From assembly GCA_030686995.1 (NCBI GenBank), contig CM060709.1, forward strand, positions 123,100,373-123,164,372: a DNA stretch of 64,000 nt, written 5' to 3'. The notes beneath the pieces are model-generated. The model worked only from the letters and a program-made list of their open reading frames with translations, was not told where the DNA came from and ran no database searches. This DNA is from Artemisia argyi (lineage: Eukaryota > Streptophyta > Magnoliopsida > Asterales > Asteraceae). The stretch's first letter is position 1. Each line of letters begins with the position of its first letter. Made by a program: the position numbers and the translations under genes. Of this stretch, positions 19,651 through 35,200 are shown piece after piece.

Positions 19651-22124
19651 CTTGAGTCTAGCTACAAGACTCGTAAATAAGAAAAACGCTTCTTGGGAGG
19701 CAACCCATGTTTTGTATGATTTTTATTTTTGTTTGTTTGTTATTTGCTTCCGTATGCATGCTTTATTTTTATTGTTGGTAGATCATGTTTCAAAACTAAA
19801 AAGTGAAAATACTTTATTTTGTTGTTTGGCTTAGTCTTAACTTAATCCAAAGGTGTTTTTGCAAAAGATAAGTGTAAGGGGAAACCCCAAATATGTTTTT
19901 AAGAAACAAAACCGATCATGATTCTCCAAAATATTAAGTGAACATGTATATTCGTATTTGTTAGAGTCAAATGCTTGTATCGAGTCATAATGATGTTTTG
20001 CAGGATTTTCTAGGAAGTAGGACCAAGTTTTTCCAGAAATTTTCCAGAAACTTAACATAAGAATTTCTGCAGGTCACTTCTGACGGCGTCATGAGTTTTC
20101 TCTTGACGGCGTCACGTGTAAAATTCTGAAATTTTACCAGTTTTGTTTTCCTAACGGAATCTTAAAGTTTTTGTTGAATTATTAGTTTTATAATCTCCAG
20201 GAGATCTGCAAACATCATTCCACAAGCATTATATCTTATTTTGTTTTCAAGGATTTATTAGCATATGTAGATTGCCGCCGATTTTATGCGAGGTTGTCTT
20301 GTCTGTTTTCTCAGGTTTTTACAGGTTATGTATGACAAGAAGATGATTTATATTCTGGAAGGGAAGCTTTGATTGTTTATTTTCTTGGAGGAAGATCTAA
20401 CCTGGCCACCTTATTATCTATACCGAGCGAATCAGGGGAGTATTTGATTTCATTTGTTTTACTTATTTCACTTTTACATTCTTTACTTGAACATTGGGGA
20501 CAATGTTCATCCTAAGTGTAAGGGGAGGGTAAAATGATGATACCTTATAGATACACTTTCGCTTGAGTTTGTTTGTTTGATAGTAGATGTGTAATAAAAC
20601 TATGAGAAATACTTGTTAGTGTAATTTTAGCGCCAAATTTAAAATTTTTTACAACATTTATGTGTGAAACTTTAGCCATAGCAAGCGTCTCATGGATAGG
20701 AGATTGTATGACTAGCACAAAACCGTACTATTCAGAAAAATTTTCCACCCAAATATGTGAGGTTCGCCTTTAGATTTGATAGGAAAAGCATTTACTATTA
20801 GTGCTTATGAGTGTACCGGTAGCATTTAGATTCTAGAACTTGCGTTAGTGATGCATCCCGAGACCGCTAGTGAGACTACATTCGTGTAGTAGGATTTACT
20901 ACATGATAAGAGGCATTAGGATCACCCTTGTGTTAAATCCGTATCATAATTACTTGACCATTTATGTCATATTACTTGGCTAGTTAAGTCAATTAATTTT
21001 TCCCACACCTTAGCGTTGTACTCATTTTTAGTACACGAAACCCCTAGTACACCCCTCCGAGCCTATCTTTTCGTTTCTAACTTTAAGCATCTTACTTAAA
21101 GGAAGAATTTGTTACACCCCACTTAAATGTATACCCAAATCGCCTTAGCCTTCCGTGTATGCACTCATTTTTAGTGCATTATTGTTATTTGTTAAACCCT
21201 AAGTTAATTATCTAATTGATTACATGGTTGCTAAGTCGAGTCATATCCTTGTACATATTGTTTTGGGACGATTGGGACTCATGGGTAAAGTACTTATTTT
21301 ATGGAGTAATGGGGATGAACATCATATTATTACCCCCATATGTACGTTAATCTTAAAAGTACTCTAAGTGTTTTGATTCTCTTAATTCGAGTCATTAGAT
21401 TAGTTTATTGTGAAGTATGTAAAAATTCAAGTGTAAGGGAAATATTCATTCCCTATGATGTATTATTTTGGATTGTAGGGTAAGAGTGTATGCAAAAAAA
21501 ACAAAAAAAAAAAAAAAAAAGAATCGAAAAATCAAGAGAAAGAAAAAAAAATAGAAAAATAAAAGAGAAAAAACATACGGACTACCATCCCGTTTCATTC
21601 TATGTTTATTTTATGTTTTTGTTATTTTTCATTTATTAGCTTAAGTCGAGTCTAGTCTTGGCTTAGCAACGCCATATTGTACATGTAATTAACCAAGATT
21701 TTTAACTCGCCACCAGTAAAGACTGCCTATATCCAACAAAACCGTGTATTCCATATCCCTACACCTAACGTTAGAACCCTTTAAAAAGACCTCTTTGATA
21801 GTTTATCCTAGGTGCTTACGCCATGTGGTGGAGGTTTGATCCTTTCCCAAGCCTATGGTAATCTATTTTGCTATGACAGGTAATGAGAGATATTTTCCGT
21901 TTCCATATTGTGATATTACTTTATTACACCCGAGAGATGTGAGTATCTAAACACTATTTGTGAGGTGCTAGTATATGACCTCCGTGCTTGTCTTTGGTCT
22001 TTAGTGGAACGATTATTTGTTGTAATTACTTTTATATTAGTGTTAAATGACCCCTAACATGTATTTTGATTAGAATAAAAACGCATTTGCTTGAGGACAA
22101 GCAAATCTCAAGTGTAAGGGTATA
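19651..22124 (+). other. Conserved 3' non-coding region of element B
   Basis: Collinear with 10329-12800 of element 1, with the same four AAGTGTAAGGG(G) motifs (about 19870, 20513, 21431, 22110), both stem-loop modules, the twin CATTTTT-loop hairpins and the bracketed A-rich tract (about 21494-21575). Here the second twin hairpin is a perfect TGCACT/AGTGCA. No gene is seen. Confidence 0.8.
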
Positions 22125-23544
22125 TGATGAGGCGAAAAATGAACCACTTTTAAGGGGTCATTTAAGCCCGGAATTGAATTTATTTGATCAAATATTGCCC
22201 TAAATCGTTCCTTTTGTGATTTTAGGTACTTTGGAAGTGAATTCTGGAAAAGGAATCATTTTGGACGTTTTGGAAGCATAAAAGTAAAGAAAACGGCAAA
22301 GACTTAATTTTCCATGCTGAGAACAGTACCTGACGGCATCAAGAAGAAAAACCTGACAGCTTCAAGAGTAAAATCCGTGAAGACCCAGTGAAAACCTGAA
22401 GGCGTCACAAGAAGGGCGTCAAGAGTTAATATGGTGACGGCCTGCATAAGGGATACACATGACGGCGTCAAACCCAGATCTAGGCAGTCCGAGAAACTAT
22501 TTGGCGGCTAGATGACGGCGTCAGCAACTTGTTCTTGACGCCGTCACCTTAGAAAAACTATATATACTTTTCTATTTTTCATTCATTAGAGAGGAACTTG
22601 TGTAGAGAATACTAGGGCCGAACTTGTGAAACCCTAGGTCGTATTTTACAGTATTTTCAAGGGTTTTTACCCCTTGAATCCTTTCATGTTCAATTGAGAT
22701 AAGTCTTCTCTTAATTCAATGAATATGTCTATGTGTTGTTTGAATATATCTTACGCGTGTCTTGATTTCAACATGCTAGGCTAGATCTATCATGTGTTTG
22801 CTTAGATGTAATGAAACCTAGATGTTAATTATTTGTTGATTACTTGTTTATAGTTGTATTGGATGAATGATTTCAATGTTAGGCTTAAGAAAACTGGCAG
22901 ATCTCCATTGTGTAACATGCTTGAACGTTTTAGGAAACATGAACCGATGTGTACTAGATTTTATTGGTTGTATTTAATGCATGAGCAAATTCTAATGATC
23001 CCATGTTAGGTGCTTCTTAGCCGGCTCGACATAGGAGTGAAGTAGGCGCTTATAGGATTGGGGAAGTAAGTACGCCACCCCATGAATGGTATTAAGGAAT
23101 ACAATCCGTCATCCACGCAACTGTAACAAGTAATTAACATGTAAAAGATATCTAGGGAGTAGTGAAATCTAAGTAAACACAATTCTCCCATATATTGCTC
23201 ACACCTTTAGTTTAATATAGTTTATTTTTGTTTCTAGTATTTTATTTTGATTGCATCTTTAGTATTGGGTTACTTGACTAGCAACTAATTCCGCCCAACT
23301 CCTTCAAAACCGATATTTTTACTTGGTTTCATAAAATATAAAAAATACAAAAATAATCATCCCTCATCTCTAGACCTAGTCTTTAGGTTTTCTAATCCTA
23401 GCGACACTATTCCTAGCTGAACGATCAATCCCCCGGTACTTGTCATTATACTATACTACATCGATCAGGTACACTGCCTGGTGGGGGTTGTAAGCTTCTC
23501 GAGATCCCTCGAGAGGTAAAGCCTGGTGCAATTCCCACGCATAA
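22125..23544 (+). repeat. 3' LTR of element B
   Basis: 1420 bp; ends CGCATAA (one base changed from CGCATCA), then the duplication ATTCT. Anti-tRNA-Asp stretch at 23438-23466. Confidence 0.95.
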
Positions 23545-23549
23545 ATTCT

Positions 23550-25440
23550 TCTTAGTAGCGAGTTGCCAATCTGCCTATTTTTTTGAGTAGCGATTTGTTT
23601 TAAGTTTTTGTACTATGTATTGGCTCATTATCAAATCGGGAAAAAGACAATAAACCAAGAAAGTGACAGCTTTATTGTATTCCAGGTAGCGAGTTGCTGA
23701 AACTCTTGGTAGCGAGTTGCTGATATTCTAAGTTACGATTTGTTAGTTGCAAAAGTAGCGAGTTGATTAGTCCTACTAGCGAGTTGTTCCAAACTGGCGA
23801 CTTGTCACAAATTAGTAATTTGTTGCAAATAGTGATTTGTGTTCAGCAACTGCAAACCTTAGTCTACAACATTAAACAACTACAAATAGCGATTTTTTTG
23901 AGATCAAGAAATAAATCAAACCCAAACAAACTACCTTCTGATAATCGAGTACAAATCCAACACCCTAACAACTACCTTATGACAAGTAAACTGACTCAAA
24001 GGTCTCGATTATTGCAAACCAAAGAGATTAATTCAAACATTTGTTATAAGAAAAAATCTCAGATTATCTCCACTCAACATTAGCTCAAGATGAAATCCAA
24101 AGAGATATCATCATAGACCCTGTTTGATGTATACACTTCTTTTACTATCCGAACATTAAAGTAAGATCAAAACAAGATTGTTTCATCTCCAATTTCATTT
24201 GATTAAAGTAAACAAGCAGCGAAATATCCGTGTTAGAAACTAAACAACTTTGATACATCCGAATATTCAAAGAAAGAACGAAAACAATCTTTGTTTCATT
24301 CAAACATCCATTCGATTAACACACAAACAAGAGAAACAAAAACAATAAGCAACAAAGACCTCAGTTAATCTCTTTTGTATCACACATGATTAATTGTTTA
24401 AAACATATCCTTAAGAGATTAAACCATCATTGATCCATGAGAAGCTCATGCTTCTTTCTTAATTTTCGAATCTTTTAAGAAAAGAACAAAACCTCGGTTT
24501 CATTCTTTCCTTTATTCGGTTTGGAAAACACAAGAACAACTAAAGTACAAAAACCTACCCGTGAGACTCGTATCATAAAAGGACCTTGAAGCCGTGACAA
24601 CATCAACATAAGTTGTGTGTGGTTCGTGGTATTAAAGCTGAGAACATAAAGGGTGAGTTGGGTATTCGATTTGAAGTCAACAAGAAGAGGGTACGATTGT
24701 TTAACTTTGTTTGTATTCAGTTGGATTTATGAATCACATAGACGAATTCATATTTCATGTGGCATCTTGTTGATATCAAGAAGGAATTCAAGAGGATCGA
24801 TTTACTTTGTTTGTGAGAATAGTTTGGTGTAAATTTAGACTGTGGCTGCGTGTTCATTTTTTAAGATTAGGGTTAGGATTAGTAAGATTAGTTAGCTTTA
24901 TATACCGTGAAATTAGGGTAGGGTGTTAGATGTGTATTGGGCTTTTGATAATTATTAGTGGACGTGGGCTGGAACCAGATTTATTGGGCTACTAAATCAA
25001 GGATGAATCTTGTTACTTCGAATCAGATTTTTCATTGAGAGTTTATGTTTTGTCTAAATCTTTGGTGGCATATTTTAGTTGGACTCAAATCTTGCGAAAA
25101 CTTTTGTGTTTGAAAAGTTGAACCGCGGTTTTTTATTGTGCCTCAAGGAATTGGGAGTAATTATTATTTTGAGTTGAGGTTATTCGGGCTTGTGTGGAGT
25201 CAAATTTGTGTGCTAGTTATTGTGAACGCATAAACGAATTTACAAAGACTCATTTGAAAACTCAATCTCACTCATTCCTCATCCACAAGACATCATCCTT
25301 CTTCGCGTCATCAACAATTTTTTGGTGCATTTCACGGTTTCTTCTTGATTTTGTAAAATCCCGCGAAAGAATCTATTTCTCCGTTTAAATCATAGAATTG
25401 TAAAATTCCGTGCACGTTCACATCATTGAATTGTTGCATC
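23550..25440 (+). other. Leader of copia element X, with a repeated TAGCGAGTTG motif
   Basis: Joins to 15508-15760 once element B is discounted, giving about 2.1 kb between primer site and gag start. No credible gene. The first 300 bp hold irregularly spaced copies of TAGCGAGTTG and variants (TAGCGATTTG, TGGCGACTTG, TAGTGATTTG) at about 23554-23840. The rest is AT-rich without evident structure. Confidence 0.6.
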
Positions 25441-27254
25441 ATGTCTACTACTTTAGACTCCGTCAGATCTGAGAGAGAACTTCATCAGCCACTTAAGTTG
25501 CTTGATAACGCAGAAAGAAGCTGCACAGAATGCTTTCGAAAACTTCATTCACATCTCTCGACACTTTTAGAGGGAACTGGATTCAAGATGGGATACAATC
25601 GTGCATTTGCTACGCTATTTGGTCAAGAGGTTCAAATTTTCACCGACACAATGATTCTCAACTTAGATCTACTGCAACAACAACTTGACCAAAGGGAATC
25701 TTCCAAAAATGGATCCATGGCTGCTTTCAGTGTGATCAACAAACAACTCCGAGTGTTCATCTACTCGAAATTCACACTGGAATATGACCATTATAGTCAG
25801 ATGACGAAAAAGTGTTTTGCTGATCACACGGGAATTGAGGTTGATACGTTTAGAGACACACTCATCCAACTTATGGATAAAGTGAAAAGATTCATTGAAG
25901 AAAAAGCACAGCATATACCTGCGTATGATGACAAGGTGAAGGCATGTAGGATGCAATCATGTGATGGTATTGGCGATTCGGGTAAAGCATCGGATGTTGG
26001 GTCAGTTTTCTTGATATGCAAAGGGTCAGAGACTGATAAGCCTGACACTACCAGCAGTTCAGTGACTCTTGTTACACATGACATGGATGCAGATTTTAGA
26101 CCAATAAAAGAACAAGTGTCATGTGCTGAGGTACCCCTAACTGAACATCATAATTTGCTTTCTGATGAACGACTGCATACTGATCAAGTTATGCCTAGTT
26201 ATGACACATATTTGTTGAAAAAGACTGATAGCAATACCATTTCTGATTTAACAAATATGAATCATAAAGGGGAGAAAGTGATCAGGATGCTGAACGTGAT
26301 GATGAGTCAAGTTCTTTGTTTACAACTGAGTCTTTTAAATCAAATGATATGGTTGATAAAGAAACTTTTAATGAACTTTTATAGAGATTCTTACAACTTG
26401 AAAAACATTGTATTTCACTTGAAATCGCAATGCAACAAAAGGAAGAAAGTTTTCAAACTAACCAACCATGTAAAGATCCGGAACTTCCTGATTTCCGCGA
26501 ATTCTTTATGATTAATGATTTGAAAGCTCAGCTAGAAACCAAGGACTTCACAATCAAAAACCTGAAAAAACGTATTACTGAGTTATGTGATATGTGTAAT
26601 GAAGTAAAATTACGTGATGAAAATGTTATTGAATTGGAACATAATGTGGCTAAATTACGTGATGAAAATGAAACTTTGAAAATTCATTGCAAAGAATTGT
26701 GTGATTCAATCAAAGAAACGAAAACTAAAACTGTTAAGCAAACAACGTATTTGATTGCAAAAAATGGTGAACTCAAAGCTCAAGTTCAGGAAAAGGGTTT
26801 CACAATAACAGCATTAAAGAACGAGCTAAGAAAAGAAACAGGGAATAGTGTGAATACTAAGTTTGCAAAACCATCAATCTTGGGGAAACCAGTTTTTCAA
26901 TCGAATAGAAACCAATCAGTTGTTAGACAATCGACTATTTTAGATATGAACGACCAAAATTTTCAAAAACACGGTGTGCCTCCCAAGTTGATGCGGAACA
27001 AGTTTTCACAAAACCAGTCACTCCACATTATTTGCCCAAGGTAACTGCTTCTAGTTTTGTTCAACCTCAACAAGTAGCTACTCCCACTTCTAGTGTCTCT
27101 AGGATTAGTTTAAGAACAGAGTCGAAACCAAGCATTAAGATTCAAAAATCTTATGATATCAAGGACTTGTACAAGAACTATGATCTAGAAAAGGCTAGAA
27201 AAAGGGCATTACTTCAAAAGGATGGAATCTTAGGCTCACAACTTTGTATGATGC
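25441..27254 (+). pseudogene. Copia element X Gag-region protein, long coiled-coil type, broken
   Basis: Begins MSTTLDSVRSERELHQPLKL and resembles, from memory, the long N-terminal coiled-coil regions of copia polyproteins in composites. Recognisable blocks: SMAAFSVINKQLRVFIYSKF (25720-25780), LEKHCISLEIAMQQKEESFQ (about 26398-26457), INDLKAQLETKDFTIKNLKK (about 26512-26571) and a heptad-rich stretch to 26850. Frame changes near 26280 and 26975 and a TAG at about 26391 are needed to follow it. It is cut off at 27254 by element C after RKRALLQKDGILGSQ, a motif also present in copia element Y (KKAQRRKDGILGSK). No polymerase part is visible. Confidence 0.75.
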
Positions 27255-28642
27255 TGATGCATGGGAATTGCACTAGGCTTAACCTCTCGAGGGATCTCGA
27301 GAAGCTTACAACCCCCACCAAGCAGTGTACCTGATCGTTGTAGTATAGTATAGTGACAAGTACCGGGGGATTGATCGTTCAACTCAGGAATAGTGTCGCT
27401 AGGATTAGAAAGCCTAAAAACTAGGTCTAGAGGTGAGGGATGATTCTTTTTGTATTTTTATGTTTTATAAAAGCAATTAAAATCTTAGGTTTTGGAAGAG
27501 TGGGCGGAATTAGTTGCTAACCAACTAACCCAAATGACTAAAAATGCAATCAAAATAAAATAACAAAAATAAAAATAAAGCTAATTACTAATGTGGTGTA
27601 AACAATGATAGGGAAAGTTGTGTTTACTTAGGTTTCATTACTCCATAGATATCTTTTACAGGTTGATAGTTTGTTACAATTGTATGGATGACGGGTCGTA
27701 TTCCTTAAAACTAGTCGTAGGGCCGTGTACAATATTCCATAACTCTATAGGATCCTACTTCACTCCTATGTTGAGCCGTTAGAAGCTCCTAACATGGGAT
27801 CATTAGAATTCTCCTACGCATTAAATACAACCAAAAATCATAGTACACATCTGATCATGTTTCTTAAGACGTTCAAGCATGTTACCAATGGAAGTCTGCC
27901 AGTTTTCTTAAGCCTAACATCGAATACAATCATCCGAAACAACTATAAACAAACAATCAACCCATAATTAACATCTAGGTTTCACTACATCTAAGCAAAC
28001 ACACAAGAGATCTAGCCAAGCATGTTAAATTCAAGACAAGTGTAAGATATATTCAAGCAACACATACACATATTGATTGAATTGAAAGAGTACTTATCTC
28101 AATTGAACATGAAAGGTTTCAAAGGGTAAAAACCCTTGAAAAAGCTGTGATATTCGGACTAGGATTTGTCTCCAAAGTTACACCTTAATTGTTACACACT
28201 AATGAATGAAAATTGCAAAACTATATATAGATTTTACAGGGTGACGGCGTCAAGAAGGAAATTCTGACGCCGTCAACTCGCTGCCCATAATGAAATCGGA
28301 TTGCCTAGATCTACTTTTGACGCCGTCATGTGTTAATTTGTTCTGGGCCGTCAACTTTTGGACCATGATGGCCTATGGTGACGCCGTCATGTCCATAGTG
28401 CAAAACTCCTCTGGATCGTCACGGACTTTATCCACTTCCACCTCTTGTATTGCTCTTGACGCCGTCACTTGAGAACTCTTGACGCCGTTAGGTACTGTTC
28501 CCAGCAAGGAAAATTAAGACTTTGCCGTTTTCTTCACTTTTATGCTCCAAAAACGTCCAAAATGCTTCCTTTTCCAGAATTCACTCCAAAAGTACCTAAA
28601 ATGACAAAAGGAACGATTTAGGGCAATATTTGATCAAATAAA

Positions 28643-29963
28643 TATTAGATGATAAATAAGGCCCAAGCCCAGTATGTGGGGTTGGGTCCATTAGGGTTTC
28701 ATTATGTATTGCCTATATATATCGTATCAATAAAACATATCACCTACGGGTTTCAATGTAGTCTAACATGGTATCAGGCCACTTGGTCGATCCCCCCAAA
28801 CCTTAAATTTTCCGTTTTCTTTTTTTCAACAAGTTTCTGTTATTCACTTCATTCCCAGGTTTCTATAAACCCTAACAAACGATTACTGTTTGTTCACTCC
28901 AAACCCTACCTCGTTTACTATCTTCTGTGGTTGCTACATTTTAATCTCCATAAGTTTCTGTTCTTACTTCGTTCCCAGGTTTCTATAAGCACTAACAATC
29001 GATTACTGTTTGTTCCCTCCAAACCCTACCCCGCTTACTATTGTTTGTTCACATCTTCATACACCGATTATTGTTTGTTCCCAGGTTTCTATAAACTTAT
29101 CCCGATCACTGTTGCTTTCATAAGCCCTAAACTGATTCACAATCACTGCTTTCGCAAACCCTCACCATAATCAGTCGTTTTTTATTTATTTTATTTATTT
29201 ATTTATTTATTTTCTTTAGTTTCTGTCCTCTTGTTTGTCGACCATTGAGTTGTCGACCATCGTGTTTCTATTTTTGTTTGTCGACCAAGGTGTTGTCGAC
29301 GCGTTTCTGTTTTTTTGTTTGTTGACCAAACGAGTTGTCGACCTGTTAGATTTCTTTGTTTTTTTGTTTGCTATCCATACACCCTAACCTACTGTTACTG
29401 TTCGATTGCTTATTCACCCTCACTATTTGATTGTTTCTGTTTATAAGATGTAGATTTGTGGCTTATTCTCATGGTACGGTGTATTTGCACGATCCGGTAT
29501 GTTCTGGATAAAGAGGATGAGGATTGATCGATTAAGACTGATGTTACTAGTACTAAAAGATGGCGTGGTTTACTGGATAATGTTACTGGTACAAGAATGA
29601 ATAAAGGTCTGAGGATTACTGGTCTTTCTTCAATTGGTTTGGAAGTAAAGTTATTAATGGACGTATGGTAGGAGTAAAATATTATTGTTTTGGAACAAAT
29701 TTCCAGGTTTGTTATTGTTTGATGTTTTCTTTTCTTTTCTAGTTCCAGTTTTGTTATTGTTTGATGTTTTCTTTTCTTTTCTAGTTTACTACTTCAGTCC
29801 GAGCTTTCGCGATTTCGTCGCTCGGACTGCGGGGGAGTATTAGATGATAAATAAGGCCCAAGCCCGGTATGTGGGGTTGGGTCCATTAGGGTTTCATTAT
29901 GTATTGCCTATATATATCGTATCAATAAAACATATCACCTACGGGTTTCAATGTAGTCTAACA
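28643..29963 (+). mobile_element. Miniature LTR retrotransposon (TRIM-like) inside the LTR of element C
   Basis: Two 126-bp terminal repeats (28643-28768 and 29838-29963) differing at one base, flanked by the exact duplication ATAAA (28638-28642 and 29964-29968). An initiator-Met primer site TGGTATCAGGCC follows the left repeat at 28769, and a polypurine GCGGGGGAG precedes the right one. The 1069-bp interior has no Gag or Pol; the frame 28649-29170 overlaps the LTR and is repeat-built, so probably not a gene. The repeats start TA instead of TG. A perfect 10-bp hairpin CAGTCCGAGC/GCTCGGACTG (29795-29829) lies against the polypurine tract. Mobilisation by a copia element is inferred. Confidence 0.92.
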
Positions 29964-30022
29964 ATAAATTCAAATCCGGGCTAAAATGACCCCCTAAAAA
30001 CGGTTCATTTTTCGCCTCATCA

Positions 30023-32229
<2,207 letters not shown>

Positions 32230-35200
32230 CCCCCAGGCAGTCAACCCAAATTAACCAAGGATGGTCAACAGGTCAAACCTGGGAGAGGAGAGATCAATTT
32301 ATGATCCGTTGAAAGCACAGTGTGTTCACGAGTCGTTATGTCCCAACGAGGTTGAAATTGTATTTTTGAACGTCTGGAGATATACTGATTGGGGAAAGTA
32401 ATCAGATTATGATTTCGATTTATTACACTAATCAGTTATGATTGAGATTAGGCTAATTTAACAGTATTAACAATTACAGGAAACAGATACGTAATTAAAC
32501 TTAAAACGAAATCAGAATTAAAATAAACGTTACTGCGTACAGGAAAAGAGGGAATTAAACAAAAATAAACTAGAGGGGGTGAAATGACTTTTCTACAAAA
32601 TTAATATTAAAAGAAAATTTTAATAACAAGAAAATTATTTTTTGATTATTTTATTATTTAATATTAATTAAAATTTATTTAATAATTAATTAAAACTAAT
32701 TTAAATTAAGGAAAATACTAAAATGACTTAGAAAATTATGAAATTTTTTATAAACTAATTAACCATTACAGGAATCCTAAAAAATTATTAAAAGTTTAAA
32801 AAAAAATTATAACTAAGCTATTTTAATAATTATTTACTTATTTATTATGTAAAACCTATTTAAACTAATTTAATTATGAAAAATACTAAATGAACAGTAA
32901 AAATTATGAAAATTTTTCTAAAAATACTTTATGATTTATAAAACCTAGAAAAAATATAAAAAGATACTATTGCTTATAAATAAGCAGAAAGGAAATTAAT
33001 TTTTGATTTTTCAATTAAAACTAAATAAACTAGAATGAATTATTATAAATACTAAATCTACTCAGAAAATTATGAATATTTTTACACAACTATTTTAATA
33101 TGTTAGGAACTTAAGAAAAATATAAAATTGAAAATTGCTTTTTGAAAAGCAGAAAAATAAGGATAGAAGCTATCACTTATTTTATTTTTGGTTTTTCTTG
33201 GTTTTGCTTTTACAAAACTAATTTAATACTGAAAATATGCAACTTTTGTGAAATCAAACTTTTTGGAAATTAAAAATAAGCAGTATGCATGCTTAATGGC
33301 TTAACAGAAGGTTTTAATAAGCTAAAATGGACTTTTGGTGAAATAAGCTACTTAATAAGCTACCAAGGACAAAATAAGCTTTAACCAAATAAGATGTACA
33401 CAAAATAAACCAAAACAACTAGATAAGCACTTTGAATAAGCCAGGAGACAAGAATAAGCAAATCCAAAACACACAGACTTACACAGGCCAAAAGGGCTAA
33501 TTGCAGCCCTATGTGGGGCCCACAAGAGTGACCAAGGGTCCAAACTAAAACTAAATCTAAAAAGATGGCTAGTAGGGCTTTCCAATAAGCCAATAAGCAG
33601 ACCCTGGGGTCCACAAATAAGCCAAGGAGGGGTTTGTGAAGTTGGGTGGTTTGCACTGAGAGATCAAGGGTGTCAGTTGGGTTAAAGGATTCTCAGGCCT
33701 AATTAAGCTATGGATAAGGGGTTCAAAGGCCAAATTAAGCACTAATCTAGTAAAATGGCTTAATAAGCTTCTCAATAAGCCAGGGTTTAGAGGGTGGGAC
33801 CTACTAGCAAAGACTATGGATGCATGTGAATTAAGTCTATGGTTCCTGCTGATGAATCAGCAGGAATGTTGAGATCCAAAATGAGCACAGAAATGAAAAG
33901 GTAGCTTAATGAGCTTTCTAAAAAGCCGAGGCTCAAGCCCTGGGGTCCACAAATAAGCTCTCAGTGAGCTATTGAAAATTAGCTTATGGGGTCCATACCT
34001 GGGTACAAGGCATATACTTGCCCTGCAGGCTCAAATAAGCACTCAAATAAGCTGTTAGGAAAAATCCTAAAATTAATGTAAAATAAGATTTCACAAGTTC
34101 AACTGTCAAACTTAAACTTCCAAAATGCTCAATGCTTAATTTTGAAAAATAAAATCATGAAAAATCTTGCAATTTTGGAATTTCCTGAGAACTATGCAAT
34201 TTGACTTTTTGAGTTTCTTGAAAACTTTGACTTTGGTGAACTTTGATTTGATTCTAATGACTGAAAATGAAATAATAAGCTAATGAGAGACTAACATAAG
34301 CTATAAAAACTACTTTTGAATTGAAATGATGAGATTTAGAACCTTAAAAGCTAACAGTGAACAAAATCAAGAGTTTAAAAGTGATTTTTGACTTTCTATC
34401 CAAGAGGAACTGATTTTTATGACTTCAATGTTCTACTATGACCAAACATGAGTTACCACAACCAAAACTGACAACAACAACAACACACTAGGTCATACAG
34501 AAATCAACAAATCCAAACAATCCTTTTGTAAACTGTTTATGAGATTTTCAAAGCATTTCAAAGATTCAAGCCTAGAAACTGATAATTAAGCTTATACTAA
34601 CATGTAATAAGTATGATTAAGCACAGTCTAACAACAAGTGACAGTTAAAACTAGCAAGAACCACCTATGCAATTTATAACAGTGAATAAGGTTTTGGGTT
34701 CAAAAACTTACACAACTATACCTAATACACTAATCTTATTCTAAAATGCTATAAATACCACAAATAAGCACAAATGAGCAGAAGTTACACTACAATAAGA
34801 AATGATACAGTAATATACTAAAAATTAAAGAAAAATAGAAAAATTAAACTTACTTAAGACCCTAGCTAAATAAGGGTACCCATATGGGCAGCTACAAGCT
34901 CTAGCTTGTTATAAACAACCTAGTAAAGTCCCTCTGGCCAATCCATTTAGACAACTTCCAAAGCTTCCTGTCCAAATTGCAAGGGTATCCTGTGATATAT
35001 TTTTGATCTTTGATTTTATTTTCTTTTTAGTGTTTCCTTTTATATTTGAGAGCTTAAGTGAGTTTGTGAAACACTTGTGACAACTAAAAAGCTTAAACCA
35101 TATTTTGCTAAAAAGCTTAAATTCTAAAATGAAACTAAAAATGTTGTAATAACTTGAAATTTATATTAATAAGCTTGAAATTACACTGAATAAGCTAAGA

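Larger units (their letters stand above)
15761..23544 (+). mobile_element. Complete Athila-type element B with collapsed pol
   Basis: 7784 bp; LTRs 15761-17180 and 22125-23544 (1420 bp each, roughly 98% identical by eye); 5-bp duplication ATTCT at 15756-15760 and 23545-23549. It interrupts the leader of copia element X. Internal order: primer site 17187-17204, gag 17351-18236, protease region 18237-19210, integrase C-terminal tail 19210-19650, then the conserved 3' non-coding region. Reverse transcriptase, RNase H and the integrase core are missing between protease and tail. Confidence 0.95.

Noticed and set aside
23550..23860. CRISPR-like array from the spaced TAGCGAGTTG motif
   Set aside because: Units are about 10 bp, spacing is irregular and the context is a plant retroelement leader.
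33352..33775. Minus-strand frames of 66-91 codons with many Leu and Trp
   Set aside because: Inside the long LTR, overlapping in several frames, no recognisable domain and not kept in the plus-strand copy.
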